A DNA stretch of 64,000 bases, taken from assembly GCA_018970025.1 (NCBI GenBank), contig JAGWXF010000009.1, positions 24,709 through 88,708 on the forward strand. Direction: 5' to 3'. Both the position numbers and the translations under genes were made by a program. Source of the DNA: Actinomycetales bacterium. Its GTDB lineage: Bacteria; Actinomycetota; Actinomycetes; S36-B12. Below are positions 1 through 8,870 of the stretch, in pieces (the first letter of the stretch is position 1; each line of letters opens with the position of its first letter). Under the pieces are notes generated by a model. It was given only the letters and a program-made list of their open reading frames with translations, was not told where the DNA came from and ran no database searches.

Positions 1-682
1 GGACGTTCACCCCGAGGTCGTGGACGAGCTCGCGTGCCCACATGCCGGCCGCGTTCACCACAGCCTCGGCCCGGACGTCGACGGTGGCGTCCCCCTGACG
101 GCAGCGCACGCCGACGACCCGACCGGACTCCACCAGCACGCGCTCGACCGGCGTGTGCTCCCGGATCCTCACCCCGAGATCGCGGGCGCCGCGGGCCAGT
201 GCCCGGGTGGTGTCCACTGGATTCGTCACCCCGTCGCCGGGGAGGTGGACCCCGCCGACGATGTCATCCAGATGCGTGATGGGGGCCAGCTCGGCTACCT
301 GGGCGGTGGTGATGACCTCCACCGGGAGGCCGAAGGCGCGCGCCATCGACGCCCCGCGCCGCAGCTCCTCCATGCGATCGGCGTTCGTGGCGATGCTGAC
401 CGAGCCGCACTGGCGAAAGCCCGTCGCCTGGCCGGTGCGCTCGCCCAGGGTGGTGAACAGCTCGGTGGTGTACTGGGCGAGCCTGGTGAGATTGCGCGTC
501 GATCGCAGCTGGCCGACCAGGCCCGCGGCATGCCAGGTGGTGCCGCTGGTCAGTTCGGCTCGCTCGAGCAGCAGCACATCACGCTCACCGCGCAGGGCCA
601 GGTGGTAGGCGATGCTGCACCCCACGATGCCACCGCCGATGATGACGATCCGAGCCGACTCGGGCAGGGTCGTGCTGCTCAT
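1..682 (-). CDS. FAD-dependent oxidoreductase (DAO / sarcosine-dimethylglycine dehydrogenase type), 3' end beyond window
   Basis: Reading the minus strand from an ATG at 682 gives an open frame that continues off the left edge (about 227 residues seen). The N-terminus has the dinucleotide-binding stretch IVIIGGGIVGCSIAYHLA followed by a Glu (LLLERAELTSGTTWHAAG), the hallmark of DAO-fold flavoenzymes of the sarcosine/dimethylglycine dehydrogenase group; a later VVNAAGMWA also fits. Such enzymes oxidise N-methyl or primary amines. The start overlaps the stop of the upstream alcohol dehydrogenase by one base (TGATG), so translation is probably coupled and this is the last visible gene of the minus-strand operon. 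The C-terminal half, where a GcvT-like folate domain could be, is not visible, so the substrate is unknown. Confidence 0.85.
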   Translation of the reverse strand, partial: MSSTTLPESARIVIIGGGIVGCSIAYHLALRGERDVLLLERAELTSGTTWHAAGLVGQLRSTRNLTRLAQYTTELFTTLGERTGQATGFRQCGSVSIATNADRMEELRRGASMARAFGLPVEVITTAQVAELAPITHLDDIVGGVHLPGDGVTNPVDTTRALARGARDLGVRIREHTPVERVLVESGRVVGVRCRQGDATVDVRAEAVVNAAGMWARELVHDLGVNV

Positions 683-1704
683 CACTGCTCCCTGGGGCAG
701 ATGACCGCGCGGCCATCGATGCGCCCGGCGCGCAGGTCTGCCAGGGCATCGTTCACGCGGTCGAGTGGATAGGCGTATCGGGGAATGTCGAGGAGGTCGG
801 TCTGCCCGAGCCGGACAACCTCCGTCAGATCGCTGATGGTCCCGGCGACCACCGTGGTGAAGGTCGCCTCGGGGGCCAGGGTGGTGAAGCCGATCGGGAT
901 GCTCCCGCCGGCCAGGCCGAGCAGGGCGATGATCCCGCGGGGCCCGGCGATCGCGGCTGACAGGCGCAGGCTCTCATTGCTGCCGACGAAGTCGATGACG
1001 GCACGGGCGCCGAGCGGGCCGCACAGCTCGCCGATCGCGTGTGCGGCATCCGGGTCGTCGAGCACGACCTGATGCGCACCCGCAATCCTGGCGCGATCCA
1101 GGGCCGTCGGCCGTCGGTCGACGGCAATCACGCGGGCATCGCTGAGCCGTCGGGCGTAGTGGATCGCGAACTGGCCCAAGCCTCCGGCGCCGATGATGAC
1201 GACGCTGCTGCCCGCCTCCAGCCACGGCAGCACGCGGCGGACGCCGGCGTAGGCACTCAGGGCCGCGCAGCCCAGCGGCGTGGCGTCCAGGGCCGGGATG
1301 GTGCCGAGCGGGATGAGGAAGCGCGCGTCGGGGACGAGGACGTACTCGGCGAAGCCGCCATCGGCCGTCGAGCCCGCCTCCCGGCCGGCGGGGCATAGCT
1401 GCTCATGCCCATGTCGGCACCAGTGGCAGGTGCCGCAGCCCCAGCCGACCATCACCGCGACGGGCGTGCCGATGTCGATGCGCGCAGCTGGTCCGGTTGC
1501 GGCCACGACGCCGCTGATCTCATGGCCGGCGGTGACGGGCCGTCGAACGGACTCGGCGAAGGCCCCGTCGACGATGTGCAGGTCGGATCGGCACACGCCC
1601 GCGCCGACGACCTCGACCAGCACCTGGCCGCGCTGCGGCACGGGTGTCGGGACATCGGCGATGACGAGGTCATCGATGTCGGGGAGCAGCCGGGCAGCGC
1701 GCAT
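682..1704 (-). CDS. Zinc-dependent medium-chain alcohol dehydrogenase
   Basis: The 340-residue product is a full-length MDR-family dehydrogenase. It has the catalytic zinc region (GAGVCRSDLH, then AGHE), the structural zinc cluster with Cys spaced 2-2-7 in CGTCHWCRHGHEQLC, and the Rossmann motif IGAGGLGQFA near residue 175, followed by an acidic residue (VDRR) favouring NAD(H). It should oxidise an alcohol or reduce an aldehyde or ketone in the cytoplasm. It lies 6 bases after the amidohydrolase and overlaps the flavoenzyme start by one base, which places it inside the catabolic operon. The natural substrate cannot be read from the sequence. Confidence 0.9.
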   Translation of the reverse strand: MRAARLLPDIDDLVIADVPTPVPQRGQVLVEVVGAGVCRSDLHIVDGAFAESVRRPVTAGHEISGVVAATGPAARIDIGTPVAVMVGWGCGTCHWCRHGHEQLCPAGREAGSTADGGFAEYVLVPDARFLIPLGTIPALDATPLGCAALSAYAGVRRVLPWLEAGSSVVIIGAGGLGQFAIHYARRLSDARVIAVDRRPTALDRARIAGAHQVVLDDPDAAHAIGELCGPLGARAVIDFVGSNESLRLSAAIAGPRGIIALLGLAGGSIPIGFTTLAPEATFTTVVAGTISDLTEVVRLGQTDLLDIPRYAYPLDRVNDALADLRAGRIDGRAVICPREQ

Positions 1705-1710
1705 CGGACC

Positions 1711-3330
1711 TCACCTCGCCGATTCGCCGGATGCCGGGTTCGGCTGCGTCCACACGCGCTCGCCGGCGACATAGGCCGCCAGGACCGCGATCTGCTCCGG
1801 CGCCGGCGCATCCGGGGCGAGGGGATCGTGATCGACCAGGACGAGGTCTGCGTAGGCACGCCGGTGCAGGCTGCCGGCAACCTGCTCGAGGTGGCCGCCG
1901 TAGGCCGCGCCCTGGGTGAACAGTGCCAGGGCCTGCGCCGTGGTGATCGCCTCGGCTGGATGGAAGCGGGTGCCGTCATTGCGCCGGCGGCTCACGGCCG
2001 TGCCGACATTGCCCAGGACGGACACGCTCGCCGGCACGGTGCCGGTGCTGTCCGTCCCGCCGACCAGGCGGATTCCCGCGGCCAGCAGGCTGCGCAGGGG
2101 TGCCGTCGGGCCGATCGGATCCGTGGTCATGCTGTGCAGGAACTGCGGGGTGGTGACCAGCAGTGCACCTGATGCGGCAATGAGCGGCAGGTCGTCGAGG
2201 TCGATGAAGTCGCCGCCATGCTCGATCCGATGGCGCAGCCGGTTCTGCCCGGTCGGGTCGGCGCTGAGCATCGCACGCGCTGCCATCCGCACGCCGTTGG
2301 CATTCAGGGAGTGCATCCAGACCTGCATGTCCCGGCGTGCGGCGTCCTGCACGAACGCATCGAGCTCGTCCTGGCTCCACTTGACATCGTCCAGGGGTGC
2401 GCCCATGCCGTCATGGGCACAGCCGTTGACGAAGACCTTGATCCCGCCGAAGCGGAAGGACTCGTCCGTCTCGTCGATCCTGCGGAGCTCGCTGGCCTCG
2501 TCCAGAGTGGCCACCCCCGGGGAGATGAGGTAGTACTGCTGGCGCAGGGTCATCTGGCCGGCCCGGTGCAGGTCGCGCAGCCGCTCGACCTGATCGAGGT
2601 TCTCCGGCATGGTGAGCACGGTGGTGGTGCCGGCGGCATTGAACATGTCCCGGCCATGGGCCATCACGGCCTCGGCGAAGCCATCAGCGGTCACCGGCGG
2701 GGGGACCATCATGAAGACCTCGGTGACGACACCGGTCGGCACGCCCCGCGCATCCCGGTGCACGACCCCATGGAAGGGATGCCGGGCGCCTGGCTCCCAC
2801 AGGCCGAGCCGCTTCAGGGCCGGGGTATTGAGGGACGCCACATGCAGGCTGGCGAACACGGCGATGGGTCGATCGGTGCTGATGCCATCGAGTTCCTCGC
2901 GGGTCAGCAGCCGGCCCTCCTGCACCTTGCGCTCCATGGAGAACGATGACCGGCACAGCAGCCAGTCCCAGTCGCCGCGCGGGCGGTCCGTCGACTGCCG
3001 GACGACCTCGAGGACCTGCGCCAGGGATTGCAGTGGCGGGGTATGGGCATGCACCCAGCCATCGGCTGTCGTGCAGGTGAGCTCGAAGTGGCAGTGGCCG
3101 TCGATGAAGCCGGGCAGGATCGATGCCTGCCGCGCATCGATGACCTCCGGCTGCGCATCGACCGTGCCCTCGCGAGCGAGGCTATCCAGCCGGCGCAGGA
3201 CGCTCGCATCGTCGGCGACGAGCTCGATCCTGCCATCGCGGATCAGCAACGCCGTTGCGGCTCCGCGGCCGCTGACCGGGTCAACCGTGCGGGCATTGAC
3301 GATTGCCCGCACCTCGCCGCTGCTCAGCAT
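1711..3330 (-). CDS. Amidohydrolase 3 family protein (YtcJ-like)
   Basis: About 539 residues. The metal-site motifs of the amidohydrolase superfamily are present in order: GFIDGHCHFEL (HxH) near residue 70, MQVWMHSL (His), HRIEHGGDF (His) and GGTDSTG (Asp). The N-terminus (VRAIVNARTVDP...GRI) and C-terminus (GSLHRRAYADLVLVDHDPL) form the usual beta-sandwich. The family hydrolyses amide or related C-N bonds; specificity is unpredictable. I chose ATG 3330 because a longer open frame runs upstream antisense-like through the peptidase gene and lacks homology; this start overlaps the M20 peptidase stop by 7 bases (ATGCTGA), typical of coupled operon genes. Confidence 0.88.
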   Translation of the reverse strand: MLSSGEVRAIVNARTVDPVSGRGAATALLIRDGRIELVADDASVLRRLDSLAREGTVDAQPEVIDARQASILPGFIDGHCHFELTCTTADGWVHAHTPPLQSLAQVLEVVRQSTDRPRGDWDWLLCRSSFSMERKVQEGRLLTREELDGISTDRPIAVFASLHVASLNTPALKRLGLWEPGARHPFHGVVHRDARGVPTGVVTEVFMMVPPPVTADGFAEAVMAHGRDMFNAAGTTTVLTMPENLDQVERLRDLHRAGQMTLRQQYYLISPGVATLDEASELRRIDETDESFRFGGIKVFVNGCAHDGMGAPLDDVKWSQDELDAFVQDAARRDMQVWMHSLNANGVRMAARAMLSADPTGQNRLRHRIEHGGDFIDLDDLPLIAASGALLVTTPQFLHSMTTDPIGPTAPLRSLLAAGIRLVGGTDSTGTVPASVSVLGNVGTAVSRRRNDGTRFHPAEAITTAQALALFTQGAAYGGHLEQVAGSLHRRAYADLVLVDHDPLAPDAPAPEQIAVLAAYVAGERVWTQPNPASGESAR

Positions 3331-4616
3331 GTGCTGAGCAGTCGATGCAGGGTGCGCACGCCGAACTCCAGGGATGACACTGGCACCCGCTCGTCGATGC
3401 CGTGGAACAGCGCCGAGAAGTCCAGGTCTGGTGGCAGGCGCAACGGGCAGAAGCCGAAGCAGCGGATGCCCATCGGCCCGAAGACCTTGGCATCGGTACC
3501 CCCGGTGAGCAGGTAGGGCACCGGGATGGCCGCCGGATCCTCGGCCAGCAGCGCCGCCGACATGCCCTCGACCAGTGCACCGTCGAAGCCGGTCTCGACG
3601 GCCACCCCGTGGACGAAGACCTCGACGTCGATACCCTCGCCAGCCAGTTCGCGCACTGAGGCCATCAGCTCGTCCTCGTGGCCGGGCAGGAAGCGTCCGT
3701 CGATCACCGCCTGCGCCGAGGAGGGAACGACGTTGTGCTGGTAGCCGGCATCGAAGCGAGTCGGATTCGCCGTGTTGCGCAGGCTGGCACCGATGATGCG
3801 GGCCAGCCCGCCGAGGCGAGGCAGCCAGTCCGCGGATCGCTCCGGGTCCAGCTCGCAGCCGACGACGGGCTCGAGCTGCCGCAGCAGCAAGGCGACCTCG
3901 GGCAGCACATGGGTGGGGAATACCTGGCTGCCGATGCGCGATACCGCGGCAGCCAGCCGGGTGACCGCATTGTCGGGGTGGATCATCGCGCCATGGCCGG
4001 GATTGCCGGTGGCCTGCAGGCGCATCCAGGCAAGGCCCTTCTCTGCGACCTGGACCAGGTACAGCCGTGCCTGCTCGTCCAGGGAGATGCTGAAGCCGCC
4101 GACCTCGCCGATGGCCTCGGTGCAGTCGGCGAAGACCTCGGGGTGCTCGGCCACCAGCCAGCGTGCCCCGGTGATGCTGCCGAGCTCCTCGTCGGCCATG
4201 AAGGCGATGACCAGGTCGCGCTCCGGCTGCACCCCGGTGCGGGCCCACTGCCGCAGGACGGTGACGACCATGGCGATCATGTCCTTCATGTCGACGGCCC
4301 CCCGGCCCCAGAGGCAGCCATCGCGCAGCTCGCCGCTGAAGGGATCCACCGTCCACTCCGATGCGATGGCGGGCACCACGTCGAGGTGCCCGTGGATGAG
4401 CAGTGCGGGCCTGGACGGGTCGCGGCCGGGGACGCGGGCGATGAGGTTGGTGCGCCCCGGCGTGCCCTCCAGGAGTCGACAGGTGATGCCGGCCTCCTCC
4501 AGGAGCGCGGCGACGTACTCAGCGGCCGGTCGCTCGGGCCTGCCGGGATTGCTCGTGTCGATGCGCAGCAGGTGATGCAGGATCGTGGCGACCTCGGGCT
4601 CCTCGGCGGACGTCAT
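3324..4616 (-). CDS. M20 family metallopeptidase (ArgE/DapE/CPG2 type)
   Basis: About 430 residues. Motifs of the M20 di-zinc hydrolases are all visible: LLIHGHLDVVP (zinc His and the following Asp), WGRGAVDMKD (bridging Asp), MADEELGS (general base Glu plus metal Glu) and a C-terminal GGTDAKVFG with conserved metal-region residues. Members deacylate N-acyl amino acids or cleave dipeptides. The start at ATG 4616 lies 13 bases after the upstream hydrolase stop; upstream in-frame extension reads through that gene and is not homologous. Its position between two other hydrolases and next to an ABC importer points to breakdown of an amide- or peptide-like nutrient, which is inference. Confidence 0.9.
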   Translation of the reverse strand: MTSAEEPEVATILHHLLRIDTSNPGRPERPAAEYVAALLEEAGITCRLLEGTPGRTNLIARVPGRDPSRPALLIHGHLDVVPAIASEWTVDPFSGELRDGCLWGRGAVDMKDMIAMVVTVLRQWARTGVQPERDLVIAFMADEELGSITGARWLVAEHPEVFADCTEAIGEVGGFSISLDEQARLYLVQVAEKGLAWMRLQATGNPGHGAMIHPDNAVTRLAAAVSRIGSQVFPTHVLPEVALLLRQLEPVVGCELDPERSADWLPRLGGLARIIGASLRNTANPTRFDAGYQHNVVPSSAQAVIDGRFLPGHEDELMASVRELAGEGIDVEVFVHGVAVETGFDGALVEGMSAALLAEDPAAIPVPYLLTGGTDAKVFGPMGIRCFGFCPLRLPPDLDFSALFHGIDERVPVSSLEFGVRTLHRLLSTC

Positions 4617-4629
4617 CGATGCGCGCCCA

Positions 4630-5379
4630 TCAGGCCAGGCTGCCCGGGACGGAGAGCCCACGGATCGCGGCAAGCGCTGCATCGAGGTGCAGCCGGCCGC
4701 CGGTGAGGGCGATCGGGCCGTGGCCGGGCAGGAGGGCATCGAACTCGACGTCGGCAAGGGCGCGCAGGCTGTCGAGGGACGCCTGCAGGTCGCAGTCGAC
4801 CGTTGCCTGCAGGTAGATCTTGCCGCCGGCGAAGAGCGCATCACCACTGCATAGGTACGTGCGCTCGCCGCCCTCGATGAGGTACGCGGCATGCCCGGCG
4901 CAGTGCCCCGGAGTGGGCAGGTAGCGAATGCTCAGCCGGCCGACCTGCAGCACGTCCCCGGGGTGGAGCGGCTGATCGACTGGGCAGGCGGGGTAGGCGG
5001 CGTCCGCGCCGAAGACGCCCAGGGCCCTGGCGGCGGCGAAGCTCGTCCGGTCATGGTCGGCGGACTCGATGGCAGGCGCGGCCTCGGCGGCTGCGCAGAC
5101 GCGCGCGCCGAATCGATCCCGGTAGCGGCGAGCGCCTGCCGCATGGTCAGCGTGGTAGTGCGTGAGCAGCAGGGTGCCGATGCGGCTCGGGTCGCAGCCG
5201 GCGGACGTCACTGCCTGCACGAGCAGTTCCATCGACTCGTCCGAGCCCATGCCGCAGTCGATCAAGGCGAGCGCATCGCCGCCGTCGACGAGATAGCAGT
5301 GGGCATCCGTGCCGACGGTGAGCCCGAAGCCGAAGATCGGCCCGCCCCCGACGAGCGCGATGTCATCCGTCAGCCGCAT
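4630..5379 (-). CDS. MBL-fold metallo-hydrolase
   Basis: 249 residues with the metallo-beta-lactamase-fold signature: LLTHYHADHAAGARR (HxHxDH), GHCAGHAAYLI (third His), SGDALFAGG (bridging Asp) and a terminal PGHGPI (last His). An N-terminal LIDCGMGSDES strand-loop is also typical. It is closest in layout to glyoxalase II-like or lactonase-like hydrolases; the substrate is unknown. Its start overlaps the end of the upstream solute-binding-type gene by 17 bases and it is followed 13 bases later by the M20 peptidase, so it is co-transcribed with both. Confidence 0.88.
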   Translation of the reverse strand: MRLTDDIALVGGGPIFGFGLTVGTDAHCYLVDGGDALALIDCGMGSDESMELLVQAVTSAGCDPSRIGTLLLTHYHADHAAGARRYRDRFGARVCAAAEAAPAIESADHDRTSFAAARALGVFGADAAYPACPVDQPLHPGDVLQVGRLSIRYLPTPGHCAGHAAYLIEGGERTYLCSGDALFAGGKIYLQATVDCDLQASLDSLRALADVEFDALLPGHGPIALTGGRLHLDAALAAIRGLSVPGSLA

Positions 5380-6865
5380 CCTGGGCTCCCTTGCTTCGGC
5401 GACCGATCGGCGATCGATCGGCGATCGTCACGTTCTCATAGGCCGGGTACAGGGTGCGCGGCGTCAGGCCGAAGCCACGGACTCGCTCGCGCACCGCGAT
5501 CGACTCCATCGTCGAGACCAGCGGCAGGTACGGCAGGTGCGTCATGAACGCGCGCTGCGCGGCCGCACTCGCCTCGGCCATCGGTGCCCCGGCGGCGGCC
5601 TGCAGGAAGGCATCAAATGCCGCATCCACCGCGGGGCAGCGGGCATGCTGCCAATTGCCACCGCCCGCCTCGATGCAGTCACTGCGGCTGAAGCCCATGA
5701 TGGCCTCCATCGCATCAGGCCAGAGCCACTTGGAGATGAACGCTGCGGGACCCTCGGCGACGGCGCGATAGAACGGCTCGAAGAGCGGCACCGGGCGAAG
5801 GCGCAGCTCGATGCCCTCGGCGAGCAATTGCCGGGCCACCTCCGCGGCGATCGCGCGGCCTGGGCTGGTGTCCTGGATCACGCAGTCGATCGACATGCGC
5901 TGATCGGCTCGGCACCGGATGCCGTCGGCACCGCGTGACCATCCCAGCGCTTCGAGCACCGCACGTGCCTGCTCGGGGGGCATGGCGGGCACGCTGCCGG
6001 GGTCGTAGTCGTCCGCACGCGCATCGGCGAGGGGGATGGGCGAGCGTCGGGCATCACCGCGCCCGGCCAGGGCCGCTGACACGATCCGCTCGCGGTCGAT
6101 CAGCGCATCGAAGCAGCGGCGCACCTGCAGGTCGCCGAACCCGCGCGGATCATCGAAGTTCAGGGAGAGGGTGAACTGCGAGTCCTCCGGCTGCTCGGCA
6201 TATGCCCAGCCGGCGGGGACATCCGCCCGTTCCACGTATCGCACGATGTCGACGCCCGGGTCCTGCAGGCATGCGGCTCGCTCGGCATCATCCGGCGCGG
6301 AGCTCCAGGTGATGCGGGCCGGGCCGACGTGGGGGTCGACCCGATCAGCGGTGACCGCATCGGGGGAGTACGCGATGAGTCGATACGGGCCCGTCCCGTC
6401 GGCATCCCGGATTCCGAACTCCTCGCCCAGGCGATCCCAGGCGGCTGGGTTCGCGATGGCGGTATGCGTCCCCCAGAGGAGCACGGGCAGCCGGGCGCAG
6501 GGATAGCGCAGGCCGATGGCGATCGTGCGGTCATCGACGACCGAGACCGTCTCGACCGGATCCCAGTACCAGACCTGCCTCGGCAGGCCATCACCCCAGC
6601 GGCATCGCTCCAGGGCGGCAGCGACCGCGCGCGCATCGCATGGATCACCGCCGTGGAATCGGGCGCCCGGCCGTAGCCGCAGTCGCCAGGTGAGCCCATC
6701 CGGGTCGACCGCCCACTCCACTGCCAGGCCGGGCATCGGCCGATCGCCTGCCCCCTTGCGCAGCAGGGTCTCGAAGATCGCCACGCTCGGCGGGTCCACA
6801 TGGTCGCCGCGGACGGGGTCCAGCCGGGTGAGCGGGTACTCGAAGACCTCGTGCAGGGTTCCCAC
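5363..6865 (-). CDS. Family 5 solute-binding-type protein without signal peptide
   Basis: The 500-residue product has the extracellular solute-binding family 5 architecture (peptide, nickel and opine binding proteins): LVLRPGARFHGG-like segment near residue 75, DADGTGPYRL near residue 165, LSLNFDD, and RRCFDALIDRERI near residue 255. The odd feature is the start. The GTG at 6865 is only 2 bases after the SDR stop, no start codon lies upstream in frame, and the protein begins directly with the mature-domain sequence (LHEVFEYPLTRLDP), lacking any Tat, Sec or lipoprotein signal. It should therefore remain in the cytoplasm, where it could be a ligand sensor or chaperone rather than a transporter component. 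A proper exported binding protein is encoded at 10909. Confidence 0.82.
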   Translation of the reverse strand: MGTLHEVFEYPLTRLDPVRGDHVDPPSVAIFETLLRKGAGDRPMPGLAVEWAVDPDGLTWRLRLRPGARFHGGDPCDARAVAAALERCRWGDGLPRQVWYWDPVETVSVVDDRTIAIGLRYPCARLPVLLWGTHTAIANPAAWDRLGEEFGIRDADGTGPYRLIAYSPDAVTADRVDPHVGPARITWSSAPDDAERAACLQDPGVDIVRYVERADVPAGWAYAEQPEDSQFTLSLNFDDPRGFGDLQVRRCFDALIDRERIVSAALAGRGDARRSPIPLADARADDYDPGSVPAMPPEQARAVLEALGWSRGADGIRCRADQRMSIDCVIQDTSPGRAIAAEVARQLLAEGIELRLRPVPLFEPFYRAVAEGPAAFISKWLWPDAMEAIMGFSRSDCIEAGGGNWQHARCPAVDAAFDAFLQAAAGAPMAEASAAAQRAFMTHLPYLPLVSTMESIAVRERVRGFGLTPRTLYPAYENVTIADRSPIGRRSKGAQDAADG

Positions 6866-6867
6866 GA

Positions 6868-7674
6868 TCAGAAGCTGCCCTGCGGATTGATGAACACCGT
6901 GGCGTGATTGCCGCCATCGATGATGAGGTTCTGGCCGGTGGTGTAGCCCGCATCGCTGGATGCCAGGTAGGCGTAGGCCGCTGCGATTTCCTCCGGCAGC
7001 CCGAGTCGCCCCATCGGCACCAGCGGGTAGTGGGCCCGTGCGGCCTCCATCGCCTCATCGCTGCCGAGCAGGGCACGCGACAGCGGGGTATCCAGCGGCC
7101 CCGGGCTGACGCAGTTGACCCGGATCCGATGCCCGATGAGCTCGATGGCCATCGTCTGGACGAGGTTGATGATGCCGGCCTTGGAGACCCCGTAGTGGGC
7201 ATCCCCGTCAGAGGCGCCCATTCCCGAGATCGATGCGGTGTACAGGATCACGCCGCCGCGGCCGGCGGCGACCATCGCGCGCGCTGCGATCTGCCCGAGG
7301 ACGAAGGAGGCGGTGAGGTTGATCGCGATGACCCGGTTCCACTCCTCGTCGGTCATCTCCAGGAACGGCGCATCGCCGTCGGCACCGGCATTGCTCACCA
7401 GGATGTCCAGGCCGCCGGACGACGCGACGATCGCATCCGCGGCTGCCTGGCAGGCCGGCCGCGAGGTGACGTCCGTCGCGAAGGTCAGCACCGACGCGCC
7501 AAGGTCGCGGACCTCGCCGGCAACTCGTTCCAGTGCCTCGGCATCGCGGTCCAGCAGGCCGATCGTGCTCGCTCCCTCCTGCGCGAAGCGGATCGCGGTG
7601 GAGCGGCCCACCCCGCTGCCCCCACCGGTGATCAGGGCGGACTTCGCGGCCAGTCGCCGGCATCCTGCGTCCAT
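6868..7674 (-). CDS. SDR family oxidoreductase
   Basis: 268 residues, a classical short-chain dehydrogenase. It shows the cofactor motif GGGSGVG near residue 17, Asp after the second strand (LLDRDAE, favouring NAD(H)), the NAG motif (SNAGADG), the catalytic Ser (TASISG), and YGVSKAG (YxxxK). The C-terminal SDAGYTTGQNLIIDGG is standard. It likely interconverts a hydroxyl and a keto group of an intermediate in the operon's pathway. It is 2 bases upstream of the cytoplasmic binding-type gene and 24 bases after the aminotransferase. Confidence 0.92.
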   Translation of the reverse strand: MDAGCRRLAAKSALITGGGSGVGRSTAIRFAQEGASTIGLLDRDAEALERVAGEVRDLGASVLTFATDVTSRPACQAAADAIVASSGGLDILVSNAGADGDAPFLEMTDEEWNRVIAINLTASFVLGQIAARAMVAAGRGGVILYTASISGMGASDGDAHYGVSKAGIINLVQTMAIELIGHRIRVNCVSPGPLDTPLSRALLGSDEAMEAARAHYPLVPMGRLGLPEEIAAAYAYLASSDAGYTTGQNLIIDGGNHATVFINPQGSF

Positions 7675-7698
7675 GCGGTCTCCTATGTCCTGCGCGGC

Positions 7699-8868
7699 CT
7701 AGGCGTGGGCCGCGGCCGAGGTCAGCTGTGCGTAGGCCGGCACCAATCGGCCCAGTCCTGCGGCGATCTGCTCGTCGGCAGCAGCAAGAGTGATGCGCAG
7801 GAAGCCCTCGCCGGCGGAGCCGAAGGCCAGGCCCGGGACGGTGCCCACCCCATGCTCGCGCAGCAGGGCCAGGGCGCAGGTCCAGGAGTCCAGCCCCGTG
7901 GCGCGGATGTCGACCATCAGGAAGAACGCGCCGTGCGGGAGCACGAACGGGACGTCGCCGTCGGCCAGCAGGCGGGCAGCAAGGTCGCGCCGTCGCCGAT
8001 AGGCATCGACCATCTCGGTGACGCAGTCCTGCGGGCCGGCCAGCGCCGCCAGGGCTGCATGCTGCGACACCGTCGAGGCGCAGGACACCACCGGCTCCTG
8101 ATGCAAGGACACCTGCCGGGTGAAGGCGGATGGCCCGGTCACGTAGCCGACCCGCCAGCCGGTCATCGCATAGGTCTTGGAGAAGGCGAAGATGCTGATG
8201 ACGCGATCGTCTCCGCCCAGGCTCGCGATGGACGTGCCCGGCCCATCGAAGGTGAGCTGGTCGTATGCCTCGTCCGAGATGACCCACAGGTCATGGCGCG
8301 CGGCGATCTGCAGCACCCGGCGAAGCGTCTGGGCCGACTCCACGCTGCCGGTCGGATTGCTCGGCGAGTTCAGCAGGATCCCGCGGGTGCGGGGGGTGAT
8401 CGATGCCTCGATGGCATCGGCATCAAGTGACCATCCAGCCTCGGGTCGCAGCGGATACGCAACGGGCGTCGCGTTCAGGACGTGCACCATCGCGGCGTAG
8501 TTCGACCATCCAGGATCGGGGATCAGGAGCTCGTCGCCCGGGTCGAGCAGGACCATCAGGGTGGTGTAGAGGCCGCCGCACGCACCGGTGGTGATGCAGA
8601 CGCGCTCGTATCCGACGTCGATGCCGTTGACGTGGCCGAGCTTGTCGGCGACGGCCTCGCGCAGGGCGACCAGGCCATCGCCGGGGGAGTAGCCGGTGCC
8701 GCCGGCATGGGCAGCTGCCGCGGCCGCGTCGATGATGTGCGCCGGGGTGACGAAGTTCGGGTCGCCATTGGCCAGCATCACCGGGGAGTCGACCTCTCGC
8801 GCATGCTCGAGCATGCGGCGGATCCCGGAGTGCGGGGTGTCCAGCACCCAGGGTCGGACCGTGGGCAC
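7699..8868 (-). CDS. Pyridoxal-phosphate-dependent class I aminotransferase
   Basis: 389 residues. Fold-type I aminotransferase motifs are clear: GTGYSPGDGLVALREA near residue 57, NSPSNPTG near residue 170, SDEAYDQLTF near residue 200 and the PLP-lysine motif FSKTYAMTGWRVGY near residue 233. A C-terminal Arg for the substrate carboxylate is plausible in FLRITLA. It transfers an amino group between an amino acid and a 2-oxo acid; substrate unknown. It starts 2 bases after the EthD-domain gene and belongs to the minus-strand operon. Confidence 0.92.
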   Translation of the reverse strand: MPTVRPWVLDTPHSGIRRMLEHAREVDSPVMLANGDPNFVTPAHIIDAAAAAAHAGGTGYSPGDGLVALREAVADKLGHVNGIDVGYERVCITTGACGGLYTTLMVLLDPGDELLIPDPGWSNYAAMVHVLNATPVAYPLRPEAGWSLDADAIEASITPRTRGILLNSPSNPTGSVESAQTLRRVLQIAARHDLWVISDEAYDQLTFDGPGTSIASLGGDDRVISIFAFSKTYAMTGWRVGYVTGPSAFTRQVSLHQEPVVSCASTVSQHAALAALAGPQDCVTEMVDAYRRRRDLAARLLADGDVPFVLPHGAFFLMVDIRATGLDSWTCALALLREHGVGTVPGLAFGSAGEGFLRITLAAADEQIAAGLGRLVPAYAQLTSAAAHA

Positions 8869-8870
8869 TG

